Source: Nissolia schottii (taxonomy: Eukaryota; Streptophyta; Magnoliopsida; Fabales; Fabaceae). Taken from it: 64,000 nucleotides of DNA. The first letter of the stretch is position 1, and each line of letters starts with the position of its first letter. The notes below the pieces were generated by a model. It did no database searches. It was not told the DNA's origin and worked only from the letters and a program-made list of their open reading frames with translations. The stretch lies in NCBI GenBank assembly GCA_003254905.1, contig QANU01019479.1:315915-379914 (forward strand), in the 5' to 3' direction. Positions 1-11,071 of the stretch are shown here, piece by piece. Made by a program: the position numbers and the translations under genes.

Positions 1-1560
1 CTGATATTGGGAGCTCCAAGCAGCATAGTCTTGGCACCTGGTTTGGACAACATAAACCACGCCATCAGAAACCCATAAGGAAAACATAACTATAAGCTCT
101 GCAGTAGCGATCTGGCATCACTACAACAGTCGTGGACCGCCATAGGGCCATCACTACCAAAGTAGTGGCGCCGAGGCCTACTGCCCTAGTCCATCTTAGA
201 AAGGATTGACTACTTACCCTAGGTGAAGATGTCGCATCTTTACAAGAAAAAGAAAAAGATACTGAGCAGAAACTCCATTTTAGAGAGAAAAAAAGTCTGA
301 AGCTCTGAGCGAGTTGAAAAGAGAAAGGGAGAACTTTATATATAGGTGGAGAAATGGAAAAAAGGGTGGCCCCAACCCTCTTCTGGCCCAGGGGGTGCGG
401 CATGCTAAAGCGCACCAGGGGTGCTGCAACGCCTCGCTACTGCTGTCGCGCTAGAATGTGCTAGACGTGTTGCAGCACATCTCCAAGAACTCCCTGGGCC
501 CTTACGACAAGCTCTTCATCGAGGGCCGTTACAGGAACTCTTTCTGCGGGTACTCTCCCGGTGTAGACGCTTACATGACAATGTGGGTCGTTCCACACTC
601 ACAGTGAGTAGGGGGATCCAGTCCCCAAGGGTGCTTCTTCCTCCCTAACCTCAACCACTAATGGTTCACCACTGCGCAAGCTTTGAGCCTTCTCACTCGC
701 TTCTGCATTGGTACGATGATGAAGCTCCTTTAATTTACTTGCTGCCACCATGATGCCCCTCAAGCGGATATCTGGAAAAAATGTATACGTCAAGACGCCA
801 TAAAAATAAGCATACAAAATAAACATATAATGCAAATCCAACAGCAAAGCAATAGTAAACCTACAGAAAGGCACTACCAAGGCAGTTCCACGTATCCTCC
901 AAAGGACCCTCTACAACTTCGTGAAGGTTAATATGCTCATCTTTAACTAGGGCAACGAGAAATTCTCTCAATAGTCCCTTCTCTGCGGATAGATCTCGCG
1001 GACGCTCATAATGAATGTTCTTATTCAGGTAACAAGGGGCTACCAGTGTCGTGAATGCCCCCCAGAACACTATCCTCCCTAGTACAGCAAAAATCTTGAA
1101 GTATTTCCATTTAAACTCTGGGTACGAGTCTTCCCAACGCGTGAAAACCCGGGTACCCAAAATACCTTTGAGGGTATGCCAGCTCTTATACTTCTCTCAC
1201 ACACCAGGAATATCACCACCCAACGGATTTGTGAGCGTGAACAAAACAATGATAGGAAAGTCCGTGGATAAGGATCAACACCAAAAATCTTGCACACTAT
1301 CTGATATCCACGTAGCAATGCGCACCTTTTAGGGTGTAATTTTCTAGGCCCAAAGTCACACGCCGTCATGATCCACCTCTCGAACACAATAAAGGGAAGA
1401 TAGATTCCTAACTGGGTAAAGAAAAACTCATACATCCACTAAAAATAAGCAGTATCCTTATGGCAGAGCATACAAACACGCACGTCCATGGAGGCAGCTT
1501 CTAACCTATACTCATCATCATCAACCCCCCTCTGTCAACTCCACCACTTTCGGTAGGTCG
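1..1560 (-). mobile_element. Degenerate Ty3/gypsy-type gag-region remnant (Transposase_28-like)
   Basis: Minus-strand fragments in several frames read like the plant family annotated as putative gypsy-type transposase, or the N-terminal gag region of Tat-lineage elements. The clearest block is 1330-1430, with a PF-rich segment followed by a LHPKR stretch and a LLRGYQIVCKIFGVDP stretch. Weaker continuity runs through 860-1160 and 600-880. The frame is broken many times, so this is a relic and not a gene. The family call is by eye; the remainder of 1-600 is only assumed to belong to the same element. Confidence 0.45.
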
Positions 1561-2150
1561 CCTATGAGCCTCGTTTTCATAATCAAGGGTATCAAAAAAA
1601 CTTTCAAGTCTATCCACCAATAGGCTATGTGCTCATAGGACCTGGATAGTGGTCCCGAAACTTTAAGTTCTTGGAAGGATTTGTTCAACCTCCCCATGGC
1701 CGAAGTACAAAAGTAAGTTGAAAGGAAAAGAAATAAAAATTGAAGAAAATGGGAAAAATTAACCACTACGAAAGACAAACACACAACCCCCTCACTCCAA
1801 CACAGCCCCAGAGTCCAAGAAAGTGCAGAAAGTGGAAGAAGGAAAGAGAGCAAAAACACGAGCCCCCCTTTTTCCTTAAACTCCCAAAATGAAAAAAATA
1901 AAAGTAGAATAGAGAGGCAGAAGAGAAGAAGCATACCTCATGTATTGAAGAGAAAGAACCACCAGAGAGCCCGAAAGCGAAGGGCCAAATGAAAGCACGA
2001 AGAAGTAAGCAAACAGAATCACAAGCAAGAAGAGAGAAAAAAATGCCAATCTAATCCACTCGAAGAGGTAAATGAAACCCACTTTCCAAATTCGCCAATT
2101 TATAAGAAGGAGAAGAGGGATAGCGATTCCCACTTTTTAAATTTTTTTTC
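1561..2150. other. No gene seen; A-rich spacer of the retroelement relic
   Basis: The minus strand has two open stretches (1521-1934 and 1876-2133) rich in Leu, Phe and Ser. They look like translated low-complexity purine-rich DNA and have no recognisable domain. The stretch probably belongs to the untranslated leader of the gag relic at lower coordinates. Confidence 0.35.
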
Positions 2151-2930
2151 CAATAATGGCGCTTCGAGAAACATAACATAGGGGAACTAAACGGTAACAT
2201 TTAGAGACACGTGGCGTATCGCAAGAGGATCAATTTATCCCCTCTGACTAGGAGCTAGGTGATGCGACGGAACTCGATGCGACAGGACCCCTTGGAAAAT
2301 TTGAAGCTCGCAGTTAATAAATCTGTAAAGCGCCAATTGGAAGAACAAAGATTAGAATCCTTGGAAAACTTCACTACATAGGCTCACTAGGTAAAAGGAC
2401 GACCCCTCAAAATGAAAGGATTTGTTACCGTAGTATAACCTCACACCACACACCATACAGGCACGTGATCCGAGCTAGGGGCTATGGACTAGTCCTCAAG
2501 AAGCCAGATTGGACCTCAAAGAGCCTCCACAGATCATGGACCCAAAGCCCAACTAGTTTCCACCAATGCTAATAACTCGGATCCAGAGAGAAATCACCAG
2601 GAACAGATCACTCAATCTAAGGGATTAATAAGACGCTCCATGGATATAAAAGACCCCGCAACCAAGGTACGTAATCAAGAATTCTCGGAATTTGACCTTA
2701 TTTCCTACAATCCCTAACTTGGGCATTGGAGTGCTTGCAGGTACCGATGCCATCGCCCAACAACCCATCTAAGGAGATCCAGAGTCCAACTGTACCCAAG
2801 GGACCCGCCCTCGGTACAGATACCATTTGTAGAAATCAAACCAACAATACTTTGTTCCTAATCATGACATGTAACCAAGTAATTTCATCTATAAAAGTTG
2901 GATACTACCTGCTGCAATTGAAGTCATTGC
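2150..2930 (+). repeat. LTR-like sequence
   Basis: The plus strand carries a TATA-like box (TATAAAAG, near 2645) followed about 70-90 bases later by a segment with the wording CTTGGGCATTGGAGTG and GCAGGTACC (2718-2745). Related text is common in the R/U5 part of plant gypsy-type LTRs. Neither LTR ends nor a second copy could be placed, so this is a tentative LTR fragment. Its orientation is opposite to the gag relic at 1-1560. Confidence 0.35.
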
Positions 2931-4158
2931 ATCCATAAGTGTTTTTCTTTGTTTTCCTTTATGCTTGCTAATCCTCTTAATCAATCTTTACTTGTGTTAT
3001 TGTTATTTCTGCAATCTAAAATTTTGAAAGAGAAAAATGTGATGGAGAGGTTCTGGAGCAGAGAGAGAGAACAAGAGTTTAATCCCTTTATTCCCCAAAA
3101 ATCTACTTCAGATCTCATCAATGAGATAGCGAATCCTTTTTATAGGGATAAATGGAGGAAACTCAATGTTTTATTAAATTAGCGAACCAAGCTACACATC
3201 TAGTTAGTTCAATTAATTGTCCAATTAATTAAATGTGAGAAAATCATTATTGTGTAAGAAAATTATTATTTTGGTTATAATTTTCCCTACCATGTTCTGT
3301 CATTGCTTTATAGTTTTGAGACCTTTATTAAGGACATTATTAATTCTCTTTGATTATATTGTCACCCCCTGTTGTATTGATTTTTTTTTAGTGGGAGTTT
3401 GAGACTTTGTATTGTATTATGTCCTTAACTATTGTTGTGAAAAATGTCCAAAAATGCTTTGTGCTCAGATAAATATATTATTATTGGTTGACCTTGCGAT
3501 GACAAGAATAAATATTTGTTGTAAAGTGTCAAATAGACACTTATGATCTCTTTAAATTATAAAACCAAAGTGTGTAAAACTAATTCGGTGAGATCCTATG
3601 ATAAACACGATTTTGTGACTCTGCACTTTTGTATTTCTCTCTATTTTAAAATTTTGTTATGAGAGAATTGTTGTGAGTTTAAGACTCACATTGAGCATTC
3701 TACCACATGTTATGTTAATCTCACTATAAATTGTTGTACCATTAGAATATTTTGAAATGTTGATCTCTAATGGGGTTGTTTATGATGTGTTGGATTAGTG
3801 GGAGAGATTGTTATTGTTGTTATATTGTCATGAGACTATTTTGTCATATATTATTTTGTGCGCATCTTATATTTATATGGCCTACAGTGGTAAAATCTTA
3901 TAGAGTATGCTCTTATAGAATCGAACACATTATTGTTGATCCCCTAACAATAGCTGGTTAATAAAGATTTGTTGTTGATTATGTTGTTGTCATTGTTATC
4001 ACTTCTCTTTCAAGTATGATCTTCTGCATATTGAGTGCTTGTTGTTCTATATTGGACTAATTTTTGTTGAGAGTACTTGCTTGTTTTGACATCTTGTAAT
4101 TGGCAAATTTTGTGAATTAATATGTGGGATTGCTTCCATAGTGATTTGATTTATGTAG
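2931..4158. other. AT-rich retroelement-like spacer, no gene recognised
   Basis: No conserved protein could be read in any frame. The stretch sits directly upstream of a polypurine tract and putative 3' LTR start near 4159-4174. It may therefore be the eroded 3' internal region of a copia-type element, but no reverse transcriptase, RNase H or integrase motif survives. Confidence 0.3.
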
Positions 4159-4480
4159 TCCAAGTGGGAGATTGTTGGAGTTTTCGTATGGACTAGCATA
4201 AATTCATATTGTAATTTATTTGAACTCAGATTAATTGTATGTCAAAATAAGAGTTTATTGTTTTAGTCAAAATAAGAGTTTATTTGAACTCAGATTTTTG
4301 TACAATTCACTATTGTTAATATGTGTTTCTTATCATTTTTTCTTATTTTTTATTTTTTTCTCTCTTCTTCCCTAATCTTCCATCATTTTTTTTCCATTTT
4401 CATTTTATTCTTTATGAATCCAAGAGTTTTCATTTTCATTATTTTCATTGTTTTTTGTTTTTCAAATGTTAATGCATGTG
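4159..4480 (+). mobile_element. Polypurine tract and start of a copia-type 3' LTR (fragment)
   Basis: The sequence AAGTGGGAGATTGTTGG near 4160-4176 has the usual form of a plant Ty1/copia polypurine tract followed by the TGTTGG start of the 3' LTR. The LTR would begin near 4173. Its right end was not found, so the end coordinate is only approximate. Confidence 0.4.
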
Positions 4481-4489
4481 TGTAGGAAA

Positions 4490-4870
4490 GCTTGTCTATG
4501 GTTATTCAAAAGTTTATGCATGTATGGTTGGTCACAATTTTGTGCATAGGTATAGAAAAGTTTGTGCATGTGAACACAAAATTTTTCTTATTTGTCTTCG
4601 TTTTTGTTTACATTTTTGTCATATTTTTTGTTTCTGATTGGTAAAAAGTTTGTGCACATCTATTAAAAAGTTTATGCATATGCCTAAAATGTTTGTACAT
4701 GGTAGAGAGTGGGTCCACGTACTTAAAGTGTGATTAGGGAGATGGAGAGAATGCGACAGTTACCTTTCGTTATTTAATGCGTCGCAGATCCATATTGATT
4801 AGGTTTTGTATTTGAAAAAGTTTGTACATATATGTAAAAAAAAGTTTGTGCATGTATATATATATGCAAA
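4490..4870 (+). repeat. Interspersed short repeat, consensus AAAAGTTTGTGCATRT
   Basis: Seven or more imperfect copies of a 15-16-base motif lie here, around 4507, 4556, 4647, 4664, 4690, 4816 and 4840. All are on the same strand but at irregular spacing. They form no clean tandem array. Dense, irregular direct repeats like this are typical of transposon subterminal regions; no terminal inverted repeat was recognised. Confidence 0.5.
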
Positions 4871-5540
4871 AATTTGTGTACTTCGAGTCACTGTATAAAC
4901 CATAAGTTGACATAATGGTTGGCAGCATTTGTTTTTTACACCTAGCATTACTCTTCACCAAAATATCACACTATCTTAGAACACAAAATATGCAATGAAG
5001 TTACAGAGGTACTAAGCCTAAGGCTACTAAGTGTGCTTAGGGTAAGTTGATGGAAGAAAATAATATGCATTAACTATGAGTTTAATTGTGACTCAAATTT
5101 TTTTTCTCTAAAATCTAATCAAAATCTCGCCACATAAATAAAAATAGTTGGTTCTCTCACTCATTATTTTAAAAGTTATGCACATAAAATGATTTGGCTG
5201 GAATACAATATAAAGTACTGCATAATAATTAAACTCTTAACTATATTTCTAAGATTTACAAACATAACATTTTGTAGAACCACTTGTTGGCGGCATATAG
5301 GAAAAATGTGTCAAAAATCTTGTAGAAATGGTACAAGTGACCTTATGGTCTGCTATACCTGTTGAGTAGGATATATCATAATTTCCAACTTAAAAGGCTC
5401 TTCAGAACATGGTACAACCACCACCCAACTGCAAGAAAATAGCCTTTAATAAGAACAAGTAAATAGAAAGCTTACCACATAAATGTTCTTGCAGCAGTAC
5501 TATTGGCATGATTAACAAGAAATAACGACTTTTATGTCAG
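4871..5540. other. AT-rich spacer, nothing recognised
   Basis: I see no coding exon, RNA gene or clear repeat. It lies 3' of the ankyrin pseudogene on the minus strand and may include its eroded downstream exons. No RING-domain pattern (spaced C and H residues) could be read. Confidence 0.4.
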
Positions 5541-6313
5541 AAAGCAAGAAATATTGCGCACATTTCTGGACATCAGTTGAGGAGTTACTGCTTCAAGAAA
5601 CCATGGACCACAAAACTCTCGCATCCAACCTGAGAAATAGCAAATATGGTTCTAAAATCAACAACATTAAAATCAAACATAATTATTCAGCCATGAAACA
5701 TGTGCTAATTCATGTAAGCACAGGGTCTGTTTGGTTTGCGTTTTTATTTCTAGTTTTCATTTCTTGTTTCCGGACCGTTAACCTTTTTTTTTTGGATTTC
5801 ATAAAGGAAACAGTGAAAAATTTTCAGATTAATAATGATATTGTAAGTAGAAACCCCTATCACATGGACAATTTTGATGTGCCTCTCGGATCTAGCAACA
5901 TCCAGTAGTGTTTGATCGTTATCGTTCCTCACCAGAGCATTGGCCGAAACATCAGCGGAAAAGATTTCACTATCTTATTACTTCACTAGTTTCACAGAAC
6001 TTGCACATAGGATTCAATGCAACACGTGTCTTTCAGGCTGTTCAATCAATGAGAAGAGAACCTCTGTGAGAAAGAAGCAGTTCAACTGTCTGTTCCGAAC
6101 CTCTTTTCACAGCATGATGCAAAGGAGCCCCCCCCACCCCAACCACCCATCAGGCCCTATAATATAAGGAATTTCAAGACAAAACAATGTCAAAAGCCAA
6201 CAACTACCACAAAAGTTTAAGTTATTAGGCGAAGGCAAATGAATGAATTTTATCATATCTCTACACAGCCGTTTAGACCCTTGTGGACGAATCTTTTGAG
6301 TTTAAACTGTACT

Positions 6314-6484
6314 AAAATCGAAGCTTTTTATTTAAAAGAAAGCTAGCGGCAAGGTTTGAAACACAGATCAAGTAGTCATAAAAGCTCTAGTATCATATCA
6401 AAACTAAGTTTAGAGAACGATATAATTTGATGGGATGAGGATGTAAAATAAGATGTGAGATTTTAAATAAAAGAGAAAATTTTA
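6314..6484. repeat. 171-bp perfect direct repeat, copy 1
   Basis: This segment is identical base for base, as far as I can read, to 7438-7608 (offset 1124). It lies on the low-coordinate side of the LINE RNase H portion. See the second copy for interpretation. Confidence 0.9.
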
Positions 6485-6569
6485 GACCTGAAAAATTGGT
6501 AGAAAGTGGAACTAAAAAGCAAATTGGTAGAAAAAGAGAAAAAATTAGATGAAAATAAAAATCAGTTTA

Positions 6570-7436
6570 AAATTATTTTTTTTTAAAATCAATTTTTTTT
6601 TAGTAGTCAAAGGGGCAGAGCCCAAAAAAGAAACAACAACAAACAAACTAGCCTCCACGAGACCACGCAATCTGAATCAGGTCATTCAGAAGGAGAGGAC
6701 GAGTAGCCGCAGGCGCTATATCAAAGTAAGAAACCTCAAAGGAAGGAAGGCTATGACTTAGGTGAGCAAGGCAATCTGCAACACGGTTGGATTCTCTGAA
6801 GACATGTTGAAGGTGCACCATCCAATTCTTTGACAACATGTCTCGAATACGAGATATGATCGAGGCAGCAGGATGCAAATGGTTATGACAATTATGGATA
6901 AGCTTAATGGCACTCTGAGAATCACAATCAACCTGCACTTGCTGGAAACCACCCTGCCAGGCAATATTAAGCACATGCAAAATGCCCCAAAGTTCAGCTA
7001 TAGTAATGGATGTCAAACCCAATTTAGCCGAGAAACCTGTGACAAAACTCCCTGATTCATCTCTGATCAGACCCCCGCAGCCTGCACTACTAGAACTAAG
7101 CACAGATCCATCACAATTTGCTACCACCCACCCAGGTGAAGGAAAATGCCAACGGACCAGGTGATCCTCTGAGTTGGGAGAGGTAAACGAAGAGTATATA
7201 TGGGCCGGGGGAGAGTAATGTTTAAGCTTCAATCCAAAGGTGAACCAAAGGTCACCGGTACTAGGGGAGGAGTTATTAAAGATAAAATTTCAGGCATACC
7301 AGAGAAAATGGAGGGCCAAGCCAAAAACTGAACGCCATTCCTGGTCACCGTACCAACCCAGATGATGGCCTTGCTTTAAATTTTTTGATAGCCATGTTTG
7401 AAGGGATGCTCCGAAAAAATTAAGCCAGCGAGTGGG
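6570..7436 (-). mobile_element. LINE 3' portion: RNase H domain and poly-A tail
   Basis: The minus-strand reading from 7435 down to about 6650 is the C-terminal part of a plant non-LTR retrotransposon polyprotein. A linker at 7230-7435 is followed by an RNase H-like domain: WVVANCDGS gives the first catalytic Asp, GILHVLNIAWQGG carries the expected Glu-helix region, and VQVDCDSQSAIKLI gives the next acidic residue. The run ends in ESNRVADCLAHLS. Two T runs at 6570-6602 on the plus strand are the element's poly-A tail, so the element lies on the minus strand. The protein is truncated upstream by the N at 7437, so this is a dead copy. Confidence 0.8.
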
Positions 7437-7437
7437 N
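7437..7437. other. Single ambiguous base (N)
   Basis: One N lies inside the LINE, directly before the second copy of the 171-bp repeat. It marks a scaffold join or unresolved base and breaks the LINE reading frame. Confidence 0.95.
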
Positions 7438-7608
7438 AAAATCGAAGCTTTTTATTTAAAAGAAAGCTAGCGGCAAGGTTTGAAACACAGATCAAGTAGT
7501 CATAAAAGCTCTAGTATCATATCAAAACTAAGTTTAGAGAACGATATAATTTGATGGGATGAGGATGTAAAATAAGATGTGAGATTTTAAATAAAAGAGA
7601 AAATTTTA
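7438..7608. repeat. 171-bp perfect direct repeat, copy 2, embedded in the LINE
   Basis: An exact copy of 6314-6484 sits immediately after the N, exactly where the zinc-binding segment between the reverse transcriptase and RNase H parts of the LINE should be. LINE coding sequence resumes at about 7609. Lack of any divergence and contact with the N make a misjoined overlap the simplest explanation; a real local duplication is possible. Confidence 0.85.
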
Positions 7609-8400
7609 AAGAGGATGTTTATTTTATGAGTCCAATCCCAATTGCCTTCATCATCCACAAAGTGGGCTATAGTGAGCTGGAAGTCAGATTGCGGTAGAGA
7701 AACTAAACTGTATGCCTCCAGAGGTGTATAACCAGGAATCCAATGATCTTTCCAAAATCTGATAGTGTTCCCATTACCTACTCGCCAAATGATGTTATCA
7801 TAGACATGCTGCCAGGCTTTCGTTATACCTTTCCACGCATTCGACTGGTTTGTCTTTGGCTTGACGTCAGGTATGGTAGCCTCCCCACATTTATATTTAC
7901 TCCTCAAAACCTGACCCCAAAGGGAATCCTTATTAGCAATAAGACCCCAACTAAGTTTTGCCAAGAAGGATATATTCAACAACCTAGCTTGACGGAGACC
8001 AAGCCCACCATCTATCTTCGGCCTACAGACAGAGTTCCAAGAGACCAAGCTAATCCGTCTACTACCTTCAACAGACCCCCAAAGGAAATTTCTAGCAGAT
8101 CTATCAATGAAGTCACAGACTTTAACCGGGAGGAAACACGTCTGCATAATATAAGAGGGGCTAGCTTCAATCACAGACTTACAAAGCGTCAACCTACCTG
8201 CCATAGAAAGAGAGGACACCTTCCATTTCGATAGACGTTGGCTAAGTTTATCGGTTACGCTACTGAAAGTTTGATTAGTAACTCTTTTTTGGAAAAGAGG
8301 AATGCCCAAGTACTTTCCAAGATCATGAGACAAGGAGAAACCCAAACTGTCTGCAATTTCCTTACCTCTATTATTGGATTAAACAAACACAATTTTTATA
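7609..8400 (-). mobile_element. LINE reverse transcriptase C-terminal portion
   Basis: The minus-strand frame 8345-7609 encodes the end of a plant LINE reverse transcriptase. Characteristic text includes DLGKYLGIPLFQKRV, LSKWKVSSLSMAGRLTL, SYIMQTCFLP, DGGLGLRQARLLNISFLAK and IRFWKDHWIPG. It is the same element as the RNase H portion at 6570-7436, separated by the N and the duplicated 171 bp. Upstream RT motifs (for example the YADD box) are missing, so the element is 5'-truncated. Confidence 0.8.
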
Positions 8401-9291
8401 AAATTGGACTTAATAGTACTTAGTTATTCTGATTCTTAAAATTGTCAAATACCTCCTTTGGCTCATATTATAAATACCTCAAAAAAGTTAGATAATATAT
8501 AATTGGTTGACAAAGTCAACCTTTTACATGAACAATGTATCAGAGTTAATTCCCCGGGAACAGTAGCATGACAAAATAAAATTATCACAAACATACCACT
8601 ACGATGAGCGTTGGCATTGGCACCGAATTGGATCAAGACCTTGGCAACATGAAAAAGTGTAGGGTCCATGCAAGCCAATATTAAAGGGGTCTTTCCTCCT
8701 TCATCAGTCCACTGCATCAATTTCATAGTATCACTCAAAACAGAATTAAAAAAAAATAGTATTACTCATGAAAATTTTAAAAACAATTTAAAAAATGTGT
8801 AAAATATTTTTTTTCCATCTAATTATATTTATTTATTCAATTTAATTATATATTTATTTTAAAAAAATCAGTTCAGTCTTCTAATTATAAACTCACTTAG
8901 TTTAGTCACTCGTTAATCTTCTAATTTTTCTAGTGGCGTAAGGTGTGGTTGAAAATAATTGACGTGGTTGAAAATTAGTAAATTTGAGCGCATTTATGAC
9001 GTTTAACTTCGGATTATTGACTTTTATTGTTTTCTTTGGTGTCTTATTTGACTAAATGAAAATTTATAATCGTGACAATGCTAAAGTTCACACAAATTAG
9101 AATGAAAAAAATTGAGATTAGATGAGAATATCTCTCATTACCTGAGTTCCACCGTGACATAAGAATTTCTTCTTCCACCATTATACGTGATTTTATAGAA
9201 ATGTAAATCTAATCAAATCTTATTTAAGGATGGATGACATATAATTAACATGATATTGTACAATAAATAAATTCATATAACACAACTTTTT

Positions 9292-9395
9292 TGGATGTGT
9301 TTGCGAGTTGACTAAGCCCTCAAAGTATTCCCGACCCCAAAGCTTTCTCTCCCATTCCATAACTCAACTAGTAAACACATTGTTCAAGAATAAAT
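9292..9395. repeat. Small foldback element (second copy of the 13038-13163 MITE family)
   Basis: The left end GTGTTTGCGAGTTGACTAAG and the right end, which contains CAACTAGTAAACACA, are inverted relatives. They match the ends of the better preserved element at 13038-13163 (GTGTTTGTGAGTTGGG and its complement). The interior is diverged. Confidence 0.5.
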
Positions 9396-9487
9396 GAGAC
9401 AGATTTTTTTTGGTAAGGAGCCAAAATCAGAGTTTAATTGACATATTATTAATAAGTGGTGTTATTTGGACACCATGCATAGGGTCA

Positions 9488-9545
9488 TGTTTGGTCTCTC
9501 ACACACATCATGAGAGTCTACCCCCATGATGTGTGTGATACACCA
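9488..9545. repeat. Hairpin with 13-bp perfect arms
   Basis: CACACACATCATG and CATGATGTGTGTG face each other around a short spacer at about 9500-9538. The flanks (ACACCATGCATAGG and ACACCATGCTTAA) are also related. This is probably a small MITE-type insertion; no target duplication was identified. Confidence 0.5.
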
Positions 9546-11071
9546 TGCTTAATATTTACACCATGTTTAGCATTCAAAAAAACATTTTTGATTATTAATA
9601 CAGTGGATTCTGCATCATGTTCTCTCATTCTAAATTTTTAAATAACCATAATAATGTTTACAATTACAGTTTTTCAATTTTATATTTCCAAAATTTGAAT
9701 CTCTAAATTTAAACTAAAAAAAAATTGAAAGAACCCTATGTAACTATGTAAATTATTTTGGATGTTTGAAAAAAAAATTTGGAAAAATAATGTAGCCAAA
9801 CATAAATTAAGGGACGATTTTGAACATTCTCATAATTATTTAAAAATGTTTTTGTTGATAGAAGGCTAAATTTGTATTTGTTTAGATGAGAGGACATGGT
9901 GTCTCTATGGGGCACCAAAGACTTCACAAATGTTTTGATATGTGTGACTTTTAAAATAGTGAAAATAAAGATTAAGAAAATTTATTAAAAGTTCTTGGAG
10001 TAAGAATTTTTTTTTTCCTATTGTGGTTGGCCCACAATGCTGATGATATGTCATCCATTGACAAATGAAAATTTTTGGTCTAAGAGTATGTAAAAAATCT
10101 CTCAAATAATAAACATGGATGTGGATGTGACAAAGTTTGATTGGATAATAATGTAAAAATATTTTAGGATGTTATTGCATGAGAATTAAATTCATTATAT
10201 AGGCTAAGAAAAATTCTTGGATGTACATCAAGCATCACATAGATATGATTACAATCACTAATAGAATGACATTCGTTATAAAACCTTAAACTAACTTAGC
10301 ACAATTTACATTACTACATCTAAGAAATACTCATTTTAAAACACTTTGAACAATAACACGCTTTCAACTCAACATAAGATAATACACTCATGTTAAATTT
10401 CCAAGCGTGATCTTCCACCCGTGATTAGATATCACACAAGTTCATGTAAAAATTCTATATCATAGTGATGCTGTCTTAGAACAGTTTGTGGCCAATGCTT
10501 ACCCAGAAATTTCACTACGCATATTTCTTCTTATCTATGTTTGCACATGCATTGTCTCAAGCAACACAACTGTTAATTTAACAAAATCCACTAAAACTTA
10601 CATGGATGAATTAGGTGCAATATCATTATATTTTACTTGTTTCCTGTATTTGTGTTTGATTGAGATCATTAAGAAGTATGTGTGTCAACATAATAAAAAA
10701 GTTCACACAACATTCCAACGAGAAATGCTCCAAACAATAGCCATAATAATTCTGGAATTTCACAAAGCATAAAGCACAAAGAATCACTGACAACATAGAT
10801 CTCATCATTGGAATCACAACTACAAATTCAAAATCCCTCTTCAAGACAAGGATTACTCTAACGATGCAGAAGCTCTCGAACGCTTGCAAGAGTTAGTTTT
10901 AATATTTTATAAAAAAAATTACTAAGAAACGAAAAGGAAAAAAAAAAAAAAAACAACACAACCCAGACAGAATGTCGGGGAAAAGTAAGGGGGAAAAAAG
11001 GAAACATCTATTTTATTATCTGACATGTGTTGTCTCCTCTTTTTGCTTCTCGCTTGTATCATTGATCAGAA

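Larger units (their letters stand above)
5545..8711 (-). pseudogene. XBAT34/35-like ankyrin-repeat gene, decayed and interrupted by a LINE
   Basis: Four exon-like blocks read in order on the minus strand. Block A, 8597-8711, reads WTDEGGKTPLILACMDP and on to an FGANANAHRSG ending; it has an AG acceptor (TTGATGCAG) and a GTATGT donor. Block B, 6062-6156, carries the APLHHAVKRG ankyrin core. Block C, about 5853-5941, reads NALVRNDNDQTLLDVARS. Block D, 5545-5629, reads GWMREFCGPWFLEAV and TPQLMSRNV. The order and wording match plant XBAT34/35 proteins, ankyrin-RING E3 ubiquitin ligases. The copy is broken: a run of eight G at about 6129-6136 shifts the frame between the start of block B and its ankyrin core, block D meets a stop soon after SRNV, and neither an N-terminal exon nor a RING exon is seen. 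A LINE occupies the stretch between blocks A and B. Family call by recognition; decay seen directly. Confidence 0.7.
8740..11071. other. AT-rich intergenic region with small foldback elements
   Basis: No conserved coding exon was found. It holds the foldback elements listed separately and, at its right end, the 3' flank of the RHON1-like gene, including an A-run at 10934-10953. Short open frames such as 10488-10772 are composed of random AT-rich codons. Confidence 0.5.

Noticed and set aside
7743-8234. 163-codon plus-strand frame
   Set aside because: It is antisense to the LINE reverse transcriptase and shows no conserved motif.
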